Below, in pieces: positions 5,865 to 14,117 of a stretch of 20,712 nucleotides of DNA. The stretch lies in NCBI GenBank assembly GCA_964607025.1, contig CAZSIL010000026.1:1-20712 (forward strand). The letters are read 5' to 3'. How positions within the stretch are numbered: the first letter of the stretch is position 1; each line of letters begins with the position of its first letter. The notes beneath the pieces are model-generated. The model saw only the letters and a list, made by a program, of their open reading frames with translations, had not been told where the DNA came from and ran no database searches. Origin of the DNA: SIG565 sp964607025 (GTDB taxonomy: Bacteria > Bacillota > Clostridia > Oscillospirales > Acutalibacteraceae). Both the position numbers and the translations under genes were made by a program.

Positions 5865-7676
5865 TTAATTTTCGTTAAAATATTTATTTATATTAGTTGC
5901 AATCTGTCGGCTAATGCCCGTTACGCCGCAAAGTTCATCAACGGATGCGGTTTTGATTGCCTTTATTGTCTTAAACCTTTTTAGCAATGCTCTAGCTCGG
6001 TTTTTGCCGACACCTTCAATCCCCATAAGTTCGGAATTAAACATTGCTTTACTGCGCCGCGCCTTATGATATTCTATAGCAAAACGATGGACTTCGTTTT
6101 GAATCTCAGTTATCAGCGTATATGCGCTTCTTGTGGCTTTAATTGTGATTTTGCCGTTTTCAGACACAATGGCATTGGTTTGATGCTTTGAGTCCTTAAC
6201 CATACCGAACACCGCAACAGTTACACCCATTTCGCTGAGTTTTTTATTAACAGCAGATAACTGCCCCTTGCCGCCGTCAAGCAAAATCAAATCGGGCATA
6301 ATGGAAAAAGCTTGGTCGGTGCCTTCTTTATACTCGCTGAATCTACGCTCGATAACCTCGGACATCGAGCGATAATCATCCTGACCTATAAAAGATTTAA
6401 TTTTAAATTTGCGATAATTGGATTTAAGCGGTCTGCCGTCCTTAAACACTATCATACCCGCAACGTTTTCTTCGCCGGCAGTGTTGGAAATATCGTATGA
6501 CTCGATATAACGTGGCGGATTTTTCATACCCAGCAATTCTGCCAACTCATTAAGCGCTGACGTTTCACGCATTGAGCGCTCAACCTTTTTGGATAACTGC
6601 TCTGCCGCATTGGACACACACATTTGCACAAGGCGGCGCCTATCCCCTTTTTGCGGCACCGTGATTTCGGTTTTTTTGCCCGAAAGAGATAACCATCCCG
6701 CAATAAGCGGATAATCATCCGACTCGGTATCTATCAAAATTTCGCGCGGTATATCTTCCTTATCTGCGTAATAACGAGGTAAAAATTCAGAATATAAACT
6801 TTGCTTATCCGATATTTCGGTAAAACTAAAATTCTCTTTATCGGCAAGATGCCCGTTTTTAAAAATAAACACCTGTACGCAAGCCATATCTCCAACGAGT
6901 GCCGCGCCGAAAACGTCTATCCTGAATTTAAGCGGACTTATAACCTTTTGCTTTTCGGTTATACGCTTCATTGAATTAATTCTGTCTCTAAGTTTTGCGG
7001 CATATTCAAAATTAAGTTGCTCGGCTGCTTTATTCATTTGGTTTTCTAAATTTTCAATTTCATCGGCAGCAGCAGAAGAACTTTTGATAAATCTTATCGC
7101 TGAATCCACCGATTCATTGTATTCCGAAAGCGAAATATTGCCCCTACAAGGCGCCATACAAAGCCCTATATGAAAATTAAGGCAAGGTTTTGTTTTTTTA
7201 TCGAAACTGCGCGAACAATCGGGCAATTTATAAATCTTTTTTACTTCATCAACCGTTTGCTTTACAACGCTTGCGGAATTATAGGGACCGATAAATACTC
7301 CCTTGCCCTTATTATTTTTTACCGCTTCAATTTTACGCCACTTACTGTCGGTCACCTTTACGTAATGGTAGCCCTTATCATCTTTAAGCAGTATGTTATA
7401 TTTCGGCGAGTGTTGTTTAATAAGAGAATTTTCAAGCGTTAATGCTTCAAACTCATTATCGCATATAATATACTCAAAATCGGCAACGTTATCCACCATT
7501 TTTTTCACCTTCAAGGTGTGATTAGCACCTGAGCCGAAATACTGCGTAACGCGGTTTTTAAGTTTTATCGCCTTACCGATATATATAATATCTCCCGCGG
7601 CGTTTTTCATAATATAAACACCGGGTAACAGCGGCAAACCGTTTGCCTTCTCCTTTAACTGTTTTTTATTAAGCAT
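5865..7676 (-). CDS. uvrC: Excinuclease ABC subunit C
   Basis: UvrC makes the two incisions around DNA lesions after UvrAB recognition. In the 603-residue product, the N-terminal GIY-YIG nuclease shows GVY (19-21) and YIG (32-34). A cysteine-bearing segment (PCLNFHIGLCMAPC) and a UVR helix pair for UvrB binding (about 200-235) follow. Next come the RNase H-like C-terminal nuclease with LILLDGGKGQ, then tandem helix-hairpin-helix motifs (GIEGVGKNRARALLKRF and the VTGISRQIA segment). All expected parts are present and the length is normal. The start ATG 7676 has GGAGA 6 nt upstream; a TTG at 7688 would overlap that site. It is the last gene of an operon with the lipoprotein and the M23 peptidase, and no uvrA or uvrB is nearby. 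Confidence 0.96.
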   Translation of the reverse strand: MLNKKQLKEKANGLPLLPGVYIMKNAAGDIIYIGKAIKLKNRVTQYFGSGANHTLKVKKMVDNVADFEYIICDNEFEALTLENSLIKQHSPKYNILLKDDKGYHYVKVTDSKWRKIEAVKNNKGKGVFIGPYNSASVVKQTVDEVKKIYKLPDCSRSFDKKTKPCLNFHIGLCMAPCRGNISLSEYNESVDSAIRFIKSSSAAADEIENLENQMNKAAEQLNFEYAAKLRDRINSMKRITEKQKVISPLKFRIDVFGAALVGDMACVQVFIFKNGHLADKENFSFTEISDKQSLYSEFLPRYYADKEDIPREILIDTESDDYPLIAGWLSLSGKKTEITVPQKGDRRRLVQMCVSNAAEQLSKKVERSMRETSALNELAELLGMKNPPRYIESYDISNTAGEENVAGMIVFKDGRPLKSNYRKFKIKSFIGQDDYRSMSEVIERRFSEYKEGTDQAFSIMPDLILLDGGKGQLSAVNKKLSEMGVTVAVFGMVKDSKHQTNAIVSENGKITIKATRSAYTLITEIQNEVHRFAIEYHKARRSKAMFNSELMGIEGVGKNRARALLKRFKTIKAIKTASVDELCGVTGISRQIATNINKYFNEN

Positions 7677-7691
7677 ATCTTTCTCCAATTT

Positions 7692-8021
7692 TTAAGGTTT
7701 ACATCTTTTACACGGCGCGTATCCGCCGTTTATCATTTCAGTGCGATTAAAAGATTTTACGACATTTTCCGCCTTAATATTCTTGGCATAAGTACAATCC
7801 GACAAATGAAATTTCTTGGAATTACTATTACCTACATATTCCATTTTATTTTGTGTGGTATCTTCGCTTACTGACTGCTTATATCCGTTAAGCGTTGCTG
7901 CCGTTTGCTCGGACGGGAAAACGATTATTTGTTTTGGTGCATCAGGTATTTTGGAGTTATCTTTTTTACAACCCGAACAGCAAAATGCAAAAATGCAAAT
8001 CAAGATTAATATCCTTTTCAT
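7692..8021 (-). CDS. Small lipoprotein with Ada-like metal-binding domain
   Basis: This 109-residue protein starts with a lipoprotein-type signal: KR, a hydrophobic stretch, then CSGC with the probable lipidated Cys18 (the -3 position is Cys, which is unusual). After a polar linker, residues about 62-109 resemble the Ada zinc-binding fold found in many Firmicutes secreted proteins. The landmarks are YVGNSNSKKFHLSDC, a run to GGYAP, and a final CKRC. The metal would be held by the Cys of SDC, the CKRC pair and possibly the His. In such extracellular versions the role is not known; it is not the DNA methyl-repair Ada itself. It sits 10 nt after the M23 peptidase and 15 nt before uvrC. The start has AAGGAA about 6-7 nt upstream. 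Confidence 0.8.
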   Translation of the reverse strand: MKRILILICIFAFCCSGCKKDNSKIPDAPKQIIVFPSEQTAATLNGYKQSVSEDTTQNKMEYVGNSNSKKFHLSDCTYAKNIKAENVVKSFNRTEMINGGYAPCKRCKP

Positions 8022-8031
8022 ACTTAATTCC

Positions 8032-9405
8032 TTAAAAATAAATTGTTGGGTCTACATATTCACCGTCAATTATTACCGAGAAATGCAAGTGCGGTCCCGT
8101 TGAACGCCCTGTTGAGCCGACCTTAGCAATTACTTCCCCTGCTTTAACGTAGTCGCCCACCGACACGAGTAATTCCGAACAATGTCCGTATAAGGTTCTA
8201 AAACCTGAATAATGCTCTATAATAACACATTTGCCGTAGCCGTTGCCCGTATCCGATGCTTTAATAATCTTACCCGAAGCCGCCGACCATATTTCCGTTC
8301 CCATTTCTGCGGCAATATCAAGTCCGTTATGGTGCGCAGGTTCCCCTGTAAACGGGTCGCTTCGCGGACCGTAATCTGACGTAAGATAACCTTCAACTGG
8401 TAATAGCACCTTACTTGCATCCGAAAAATCGTTAAAAGCACTGCCTATTTGCACCTTACGCGTAACGGGATTTCTTGTCACTTTTTCATTTAAAACATCA
8501 CTCGAAACAAGTTCACCGTTTTCGACAACAAGTTTACTTGTTACCGCCTTTACGCCCTTTGCACCCTTTTGAATGACCTTTTTGGAACCGGAATAAAGAT
8601 AGGTGTTGCGTTCATACTGCGTCATATACGGGATACTCTCTTCTACTGTTTGCACACAAGTTATGCGATAAGGTAAATTTTCTTCCAATGCTTTATAAAG
8701 CATATCGTAAACACCGTTATATGTAATAGCATCTGTTGCTACGCACTCTTTTCTTGTTTCAAGACTTACAAGCCACTCGACAGTGCAGGAATCATATTCT
8801 TTGCCAATATCAGTACTTAATACGATACGGTCATCACGATAATCGTTTATCGCATTTTCCACCGTTTTTTGACTTTGTGAGTATATTAAATTTTCACCGT
8901 CGGCATATACAGAATATGCATAATCTATAGTCTTGGCGGTAATAACGATGGCATCTTTTACTTCTTGGGCATTAAAGCAAGCTAAAAATAGGTTATTGGA
9001 TTGTATTTCGGCAACCGCAAATTTATCAATATCAGCCAATACAGATTCATTATCCCCAAATTGCTCTTTTAGAGAAGAAATAACAGAATTTACTGTATTT
9101 ATACTACGGGAATATCCTACACATTGCCCGTTATAAGATATCTGGCAATAGTTTATTGTTAAATTAAGCAGCACGACCACCGCAGTAATACAAACAATAC
9201 ATACGCAACCCCATATAATTACGAATTTATTTTTGAACGCTTTAAAATACGGCTGTGCTAATTTAAAAAAGTGTTTAATTGCCGTCTTGCAGTTTTTAAA
9301 AGCATGACTAATATTACGACCGAAATATTTAAAATAATCGGCCACACAGTACCACCCGAATATTATGTTTTTAAAAAGCACATAAATAAGTTCGGCAAAA
9401 AACAC
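8032..9405 (-). CDS. Membrane-anchored M23 peptidase with G5-like domain
   Basis: This is a predicted peptidoglycan endopeptidase of the LytM type. With the GTG start it has 457 residues: a basic amphipathic N-terminus, one transmembrane helix (about 61-82), an uncharacterised extracellular region (about 88-240) and a G5-like domain (about 250-322). The C-terminal M23 domain has SDYGPRSDP, zinc ligands H359 and D363 in HNGLD, and HLH at 439-441. All metal and catalytic histidines are present, so it should be active. The start GTG 9405 follows AAAGGA by 9 nt. The in-frame ATG at 9423 overlaps the region between promoter and ribosome binding site, and the longer frame to 9486 crosses the promoter itself. 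It is the first gene of the operon with the lipoprotein and uvrC. Confidence 0.9.
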   Translation of the reverse strand: MFFAELIYVLFKNIIFGWYCVADYFKYFGRNISHAFKNCKTAIKHFFKLAQPYFKAFKNKFVIIWGCVCIVCITAVVVLLNLTINYCQISYNGQCVGYSRSINTVNSVISSLKEQFGDNESVLADIDKFAVAEIQSNNLFLACFNAQEVKDAIVITAKTIDYAYSVYADGENLIYSQSQKTVENAINDYRDDRIVLSTDIGKEYDSCTVEWLVSLETRKECVATDAITYNGVYDMLYKALEENLPYRITCVQTVEESIPYMTQYERNTYLYSGSKKVIQKGAKGVKAVTSKLVVENGELVSSDVLNEKVTRNPVTRKVQIGSAFNDFSDASKVLLPVEGYLTSDYGPRSDPFTGEPAHHNGLDIAAEMGTEIWSAASGKIIKASDTGNGYGKCVIIEHYSGFRTLYGHCSELLVSVGDYVKAGEVIAKVGSTGRSTGPHLHFSVIIDGEYVDPTIYF

Positions 9406-9433
9406 ATTTTCACATCCTTTCATATAATATTTA

Positions 9434-9462
9434 ATTATACATTTTTTTGTATGTGTTGTCAA
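9434..9462 (-). promoter_or_regulatory. Consensus promoter of the M23-lipoprotein-uvrC operon
   Basis: On the minus strand, TTGACA (9462-9457), a 17-bp spacer and TATAAT (9439-9434) match the sigma-A consensus perfectly. The start codon at 9405 lies 28 bp downstream. This also rules out an upstream start for the peptidase. Confidence 0.9.
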
Positions 9463-9478
9463 TTTACAACAAAAGGAA

Positions 9479-9501
9479 AAGGGCACAGTTTTTGTGCCCT
9501 T
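9479..9501 (-). terminator. Terminator of the polysaccharide operon
   Basis: AAGGGCACA (minus strand) pairs with TGTGCCCTT around a 5-nt loop and is followed by TTTTCCTTTTG. It lies 3 bp beyond the stop of the last operon gene and just upstream of the M23 promoter, so it insulates the two operons. Confidence 0.85.
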
Positions 9502-9504
9502 AAA

Positions 9505-10722
9505 TTAATCCTCAAATATTTTAAGTTTATCGTAAAATTCTTTTCTTTGATTTGCCTTCCCTGCTGCCGCGATAAGTGAAGGACGCTCACCCTTTAACAT
9601 TTTAAAAAGGTATTTTATAATACGCCATACAAATATAAACGGATAGAGATACGGCGCTTTTTTTAAAATCGGATATACTGTGTGCATTGATGTATGGAGA
9701 GCGCGAAATAAATTATATGCTTTACTATTCTTAGTGCCGCCTTTGCCGTGTTCGGAAATCATCATCCCGCTGCCTTTTCGTGTTTTATCCAGTTGCCCGA
9801 AATTGCCGCCCGTTAAAACATCTTCCATTAGTTCATCGGCAATTATTTCATCTACCCAATTCGCCCATTTGGGACATTTTATCTTTAAATATTTAGCACA
9901 AGATTTTGTTAATATTGCGGCAAAATTATACATACCGATTTGCTTTAAAAGCGGTAAAAAATCTGATTCCCAAAATTCCTTATCGGAAGTGCTATTTACA
10001 AAGCATGCCCAATCGCAAAGGTGCCTTAACCCCAAGCCCTCGGATACTAGGTGGTAAGCCGAGTGTAAAAGCAACACTGTTCCGTGATGAGCATCGGCGG
10101 GCATCTTAAAGTCACCGCCAAGAAGGGATATGTCTATAGATTTTTCAAAAATATCCGATATAAATTTATTGGTAATCTCACCTTTTTTTCCGTAAGGAAC
10201 ACCGGGTATTTCGCGGTGCAGTTCAAGCATTTTGCCCGTTTTTTTAAAGGTTATATGCCTTCCATTATCAAGATAATTTTCATAACCCTGCTTAACAATT
10301 AAATTTGCTATTTCGTCCGCTTTTTCCTGATTTACTAAAAAATCAACGTCGCCAAGACCACGTAGTTCGGGCTTTGGATAATAAGCGGCGGCAGCAAGAC
10401 CTTTTAAAATAACGTAATCATATTTTCCTTTAAGTGCCATGGTTAATTCTTGTTGTGCATTTTGAACTACCGAATTTTGCGATAATACCTTTAAAATGTG
10501 ACTATACCATTTTGAATAAATATCTTTTGGTATTAAGTCCTTAAATTTTGCCATTCGGTCAAACACCATAGGTGTTACAGCGTGGTGCGATGAAATAAGG
10601 CCGATTGTATCCCAATCAGCCCGCTCTATAATTTCATTATCAATATTCATATCTGAGTTACCGTTTATTGATAACGCCAGTAACTCTAAAATAATTTTCT
10701 CAGATAACGAAAATTCCCGCAT
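9505..10722 (-). CDS. Nucleotidyltransferase-fold protein (PF14907-like)
   Basis: In this 405-residue protein, residues 103-130 carry the pattern of the uncharacterised nucleotidyltransferase family PF14907: VILKG, then YYPKPELRGLGDVDFLV with acidic residues D125 and D127 as metal ligands. A later LHREI segment and a helical C-terminal half ending in a basic tail follow. These proteins often sit in capsule or exopolysaccharide loci, where their substrate is not established. It is the last gene of the operon; the preceding TAG stop (10731-10733) is part of its own ribosome binding site TAGGAG, 8 nt before the start. Possible roles, such as transfer of a nucleotidyl or phosphosugar group to the glycan, are inference only. 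Confidence 0.75.
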   Translation of the reverse strand: MREFSLSEKIILELLALSINGNSDMNIDNEIIERADWDTIGLISSHHAVTPMVFDRMAKFKDLIPKDIYSKWYSHILKVLSQNSVVQNAQQELTMALKGKYDYVILKGLAAAAYYPKPELRGLGDVDFLVNQEKADEIANLIVKQGYENYLDNGRHITFKKTGKMLELHREIPGVPYGKKGEITNKFISDIFEKSIDISLLGGDFKMPADAHHGTVLLLHSAYHLVSEGLGLRHLCDWACFVNSTSDKEFWESDFLPLLKQIGMYNFAAILTKSCAKYLKIKCPKWANWVDEIIADELMEDVLTGGNFGQLDKTRKGSGMMISEHGKGGTKNSKAYNLFRALHTSMHTVYPILKKAPYLYPFIFVWRIIKYLFKMLKGERPSLIAAAGKANQRKEFYDKLKIFED

Positions 10723-10730
10723 TTTATCTC

Positions 10731-11873
10731 CTAAAATTTACGCCATACCATCTTGTTGACTACGCCTGTGTATGACTGAATTATTTTAACAACCTTGGTT
10801 GAAACGTTTTCTTCCACGTAATCGGGTACGGGTATACCGTAGTCCCCGTTTTTGTTCATTTCTATCGCTGTCTCTACCGCCTGTGATAACGAATTGTTAT
10901 CGATCCCCGCCAAAATAAAGCACGCCTTATCAAGTGCTTCGGGGCGCTCGGTGGATGTGCGTATGCAGATTGCCGGGAAAGGACTTCCCACACTTGTAAA
11001 ATAACTGCTCTCTTCAGGCAAAGTACCACTATCGGATATAACCGCAAAAGCGTTCATCTGCAAACAGTTATAATCGTGGAAGCCAAGCGGCTCGTGCTGG
11101 ATAACAAGCGGATTTAATTTAAAACCGCTTTCTGAAATTCTCTTTTTAGAACGCGGATGACAAGAATAAAGTATCGGCATCTGATACTTTTCGGCAATTT
11201 CATTAATCGCGTTAAAGAGAGAAAAGAAATTTTTTTCGGTATCAATATTCTCTTCCCTATGAGCCGACAAAAGCATATACTTGCCCTTTTCAAGTCCTAA
11301 CTTTTTATGAATATTAGAATTTTTGATTTTTTCTAAATTTTCGCTTAAAACTTCCGCCATCGGAGAGCCAGTCACGTATACGCGCTCTTTAGGTAATCCG
11401 CACTCATGCAGATATTTTCTTGCGTGTTCGGAATATGCTAAATTTACATCCGAGATAATATCAACTATTCTACGGTTGGTTTCTTCCGGTAAGCACTCGT
11501 CCTTGCAACGGTTACCCGCTTCCATATGGAAAATCGGGATATGCAGTCGCTTTGCCGCAATAGCCGATAAACACGAGTTGGTATCCCCCAAGATAAGCAA
11601 AGCATCGGGTTTTACCTCAACCATTAGTTTATATGCTTTGGCTATAATATTGCCTACTGTTTCACCAAGGTCGGCACCTACGGAATCTAAATAATAATCG
11701 GGCGCTCTAAGTCCTAAATCCTCAAAAAACACCTGATTTAAGGTATAATCATAGTTTTGTCCCGTATGCACTAGAATCTGCTCGAAATACTTATCGCACT
11801 TTTTAATTACTGCGGATAAGCGGATAATCTCGGGGCGGGTACCCACTATTGTCATAAGTTTTAATTTACTCAT
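10731..11873 (-). CDS. capG: UDP-sugar C2-epimerase of the FucNAc pathway
   Basis: This 380-residue protein is of the non-hydrolysing UDP-GlcNAc 2-epimerase superfamily (WecB/CapG/FnlC). Features are GTRPE (11-15), HTGQNYD, GDTNSCLSA, HMEAGNRC, SAHREEN, a CHPR segment and SDSGTLPEE. GDTNS and the C-terminal form fit CapG/FnlC better than WecB. Together with CapE and CapF, which precede it in the same order as in Staphylococcus aureus and enteric fnlABC loci, it should make UDP-N-acetyl-L-fucosamine in the cytosol. Its start overlaps the capF stop by 4 nt (ATGA). A housekeeping WecB role is less likely given this context. Confidence 0.9.
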   Translation of the reverse strand: MSKLKLMTIVGTRPEIIRLSAVIKKCDKYFEQILVHTGQNYDYTLNQVFFEDLGLRAPDYYLDSVGADLGETVGNIIAKAYKLMVEVKPDALLILGDTNSCLSAIAAKRLHIPIFHMEAGNRCKDECLPEETNRRIVDIISDVNLAYSEHARKYLHECGLPKERVYVTGSPMAEVLSENLEKIKNSNIHKKLGLEKGKYMLLSAHREENIDTEKNFFSLFNAINEIAEKYQMPILYSCHPRSKKRISESGFKLNPLVIQHEPLGFHDYNCLQMNAFAVISDSGTLPEESSYFTSVGSPFPAICIRTSTERPEALDKACFILAGIDNNSLSQAVETAIEMNKNGDYGIPVPDYVEENVSTKVVKIIQSYTGVVNKMVWRKF

Positions 11874-13072
11874 ATTATCACCTTCTCAAAAAATGTATCG
11901 GGATGATTAGGGTCGAATTGCTCATTTGCCCACATAACCGTTACCAAATCTTCGGTTTCGCTTAAATTTATGATATTGTGTGTGTAACCCGGGAGCATAT
12001 GTACCGCCTGAATTTTATCCCCTGATACATAAAAATCAAGCACTTCATCACAGCCGATTTTTCTTTGCTGTATCAGACCTTTACCCGATACAACGATAAA
12101 AAACTCCCATTTTGTATGGTGCCAGTGTTGACCCTTTGTAATGCCCGGCTTTGATATATTAACACTTATTTGTCCGCATTTTTCGGTCTTTAAAAGCTCG
12201 GTAAATGAGCCGCGCTCATCGGTATTCATTTTTAAATCGAATATCGCTTTATCGGCAGGCAAATAAGACAAATATGTACTATAAAGCTTTTTGGCAAAGC
12301 TCTTTTCGGGTATTTCAGGCATTATAAGTGTTGACGGTTGGACTTTAAATTCATCCAGCAAATCTACAATCTCCCCAAGCGTTACCTTATGCGTTATGGG
12401 TGCCGCACAGAATTTACCGTTACCCGTTAAAACTGTATCTATTCCGTCAAACTCGCAGTGGTGCTCCTTGTTTTCTAATGCACAAAGCATTTCATCTATT
12501 AAATCGTCGATATACAAAAGTTCCAGTACTCCCGCCCTATCATTTACCGTTATCGGTAAATCGTTTGCGGTGTTGTGGCAAAAGGTTGCAACGGCGCTGT
12601 TGTAATTTGGTCTACACCATTTACCGAAAAGATTGGGAAAACGGTAGACTAAAACTCGAGCCCCTGTTTCTTTGCCATACTCAAAAAACAGCTCTTCCCC
12701 AGCTTTTTTGCTTCTTCCGTAATCACTATCGTATCTACCGATAAGCGTTGCCTGAATAGATGAAGACAACACAACAGGACAGGTGTTATTATATTTTTTT
12801 AGTGTATCAAGCAAGGTGTTTGCAAAACCAAAATTGCCCTGCATAAACTCAGATGTTTCTTGCGGACGGTTAACCCCCGCCATATTAAACACAAAATCGG
12901 CGTTTTTGCAGTAAATTTCAAGTTCTTCGGGCGTTGAATCAATATCGTAAAGATATATTTCTTCAATATTAATTTCGGGATGTGTTTTGTCCTTGCCGTC
13001 TTTAATATTTTTCAGTGCTGCCGATAAATTTCTACCGACAAAACCTGCAGCACCCGTTATTAATATCTTCAT
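11870..13072 (-). CDS. capF: Bifunctional reductase with C-terminal cupin, CapF
   Basis: CapF reduces the 4-keto intermediate made by CapE on the way to UDP-FucNAc. This 400-residue protein has an N-terminal extended SDR domain with GAAGFVG (7-13) for NAD(P) binding, S103-S105 and Y118-x3-K122 as the catalytic set. A C-terminal cupin begins at about residue 280 with a His cluster (H316, H318, H319) and H365, the expected zinc ligands. It is about 30 residues longer than the staphylococcal enzyme, from extra sequence around residues 20-40 and 205-225. It starts 1 nt after the capE stop, with GGAG inside the end of capE, so the two are translationally linked. Confidence 0.92.
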   Translation of the reverse strand: MKILITGAAGFVGRNLSAALKNIKDGKDKTHPEINIEEIYLYDIDSTPEELEIYCKNADFVFNMAGVNRPQETSEFMQGNFGFANTLLDTLKKYNNTCPVVLSSSIQATLIGRYDSDYGRSKKAGEELFFEYGKETGARVLVYRFPNLFGKWCRPNYNSAVATFCHNTANDLPITVNDRAGVLELLYIDDLIDEMLCALENKEHHCEFDGIDTVLTGNGKFCAAPITHKVTLGEIVDLLDEFKVQPSTLIMPEIPEKSFAKKLYSTYLSYLPADKAIFDLKMNTDERGSFTELLKTEKCGQISVNISKPGITKGQHWHHTKWEFFIVVSGKGLIQQRKIGCDEVLDFYVSGDKIQAVHMLPGYTHNIINLSETEDLVTVMWANEQFDPNHPDTFFEKVII

Positions 13073-13073
13073 T

Positions 13074-14111
13074 TCATTTCTCCATAGCTGCTAATTCATC
13101 ACGAATATATGCAAGAGATAACAATTTTTCTTTAACCTGCTCAACATTTAAAAGGTCGGTATTATTCGAGTTAAACTCGGTTAAAGTATTACGAGAAGTA
13201 TCGCCGTCCTTGAAATATTTATCGTAGTTGAGTCCGCGGTTATCCGATGGAACGCGGTAAAACTGTCCCATATCAACGGCATTTGCACACTCTTCATTGG
13301 TGAGTAAGGTTTCATAAAGTTTCTCGCCGTGACGAATACCGATAACCTTAATCTCAGTATTGGGGTTAAATAGTTCTGCCACCGCCTTCGCTAATGTTTC
13401 AATAGTACAAGCGGGCGCCTTTTGAACTAAAATATCGCCATTTATTCCATTTTCAAATGCAAAAAGAACTAAATCCACCGCTTCATCGAGTGACATAATA
13501 AAGCGTGTCATACTAGGTTCCGTAATGGTTATGGGATTACCTGCTTTAATCTGCTCAATCCAAAGCGGAATAACCGAGCCGCGCGAACACATTACGTTGC
13601 CGTAACGGGTGCAACAAATTTTTGTTGTATCGGTATTTCTTGATTTAGCAACGGCAACTCTCTCTTCAAGCGCCTTAGTAATACCCATCGCATTAACAGG
13701 ATATGCCGCCTTGTCGGTGGACAGACAAATCACACATTTTACCCCTTCATCAATAGCGGCGGTTAAAACGTTATCGGTGCCGTATACGTTGGTGCGGACT
13801 GCTTCCATTGGGAAAAATTCACAAGAAGGTACCTGCTTTAATGCTGCAGCGTGGAAGATATAATCAACGCCGTGCATAGCATTTCTAACGCTTTCAATAT
13901 TTCGTACGTCACCGATAAAAAACTTTATTTTTTCAGCTACTTCAGGCATCTTTGCCTGAAATTCGTGGCGCATATCATCCTGCTTTTTCTCATCTCTTGA
14001 AAAAACGCGAATTTCACCGATGTCGGTTTTTAAAAAGCGATTTAACACCGCATTACCGAACGAACCGGTACCACCAGTTATGAGCAATGTTTTTCCCTTA
14101 AATAAAGACAT
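13074..14111 (-). CDS. capE: UDP-GlcNAc 4,6-dehydratase / 5-epimerase
   Basis: This is the first enzyme of the UDP-FucNAc branch. It is a 345-residue extended SDR with the cofactor motif GGTGSFG (13-19), an HAAALKQVPSCE segment, and STDKAAYPVNAMGITK (131-146). The catalytic Tyr of most SDRs is replaced by Met142 with K146, the hallmark of the CapE/FlaA1 group; CapE has no transmembrane domain, which fits here, unlike PglF/WbpM. Next are SVIPLWIEQI and TITEPSMTRF, typical of the group. It follows the GT2 gene by 6 nt and has AAGGGG as ribosome binding site. Neighbours capF and capG favour CapE over the flagellin-glycan enzyme PseB. Confidence 0.93.
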   Translation of the reverse strand: MSLFKGKTLLITGGTGSFGNAVLNRFLKTDIGEIRVFSRDEKKQDDMRHEFQAKMPEVAEKIKFFIGDVRNIESVRNAMHGVDYIFHAAALKQVPSCEFFPMEAVRTNVYGTDNVLTAAIDEGVKCVICLSTDKAAYPVNAMGITKALEERVAVAKSRNTDTTKICCTRYGNVMCSRGSVIPLWIEQIKAGNPITITEPSMTRFIMSLDEAVDLVLFAFENGINGDILVQKAPACTIETLAKAVAELFNPNTEIKVIGIRHGEKLYETLLTNEECANAVDMGQFYRVPSDNRGLNYDKYFKDGDTSRNTLTEFNSNNTDLLNVEQVKEKLLSLAYIRDELAAMEK

Positions 14112-14117
14112 ATTTTT

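Noticed and set aside
9406..9486. Longer N-terminus for the M23 peptidase
   Set aside because: It would place coding sequence over a perfect TTGACA-17-TATAAT promoter; the GTG at 9405 with AAAGGA upstream is preferred.
9680..10302. Plus-strand frames of 125, 67 and 72 residues opposite the nucleotidyltransferase
   Set aside because: They are antisense to a well-supported gene, with no recognisable domains or ribosome binding sites.
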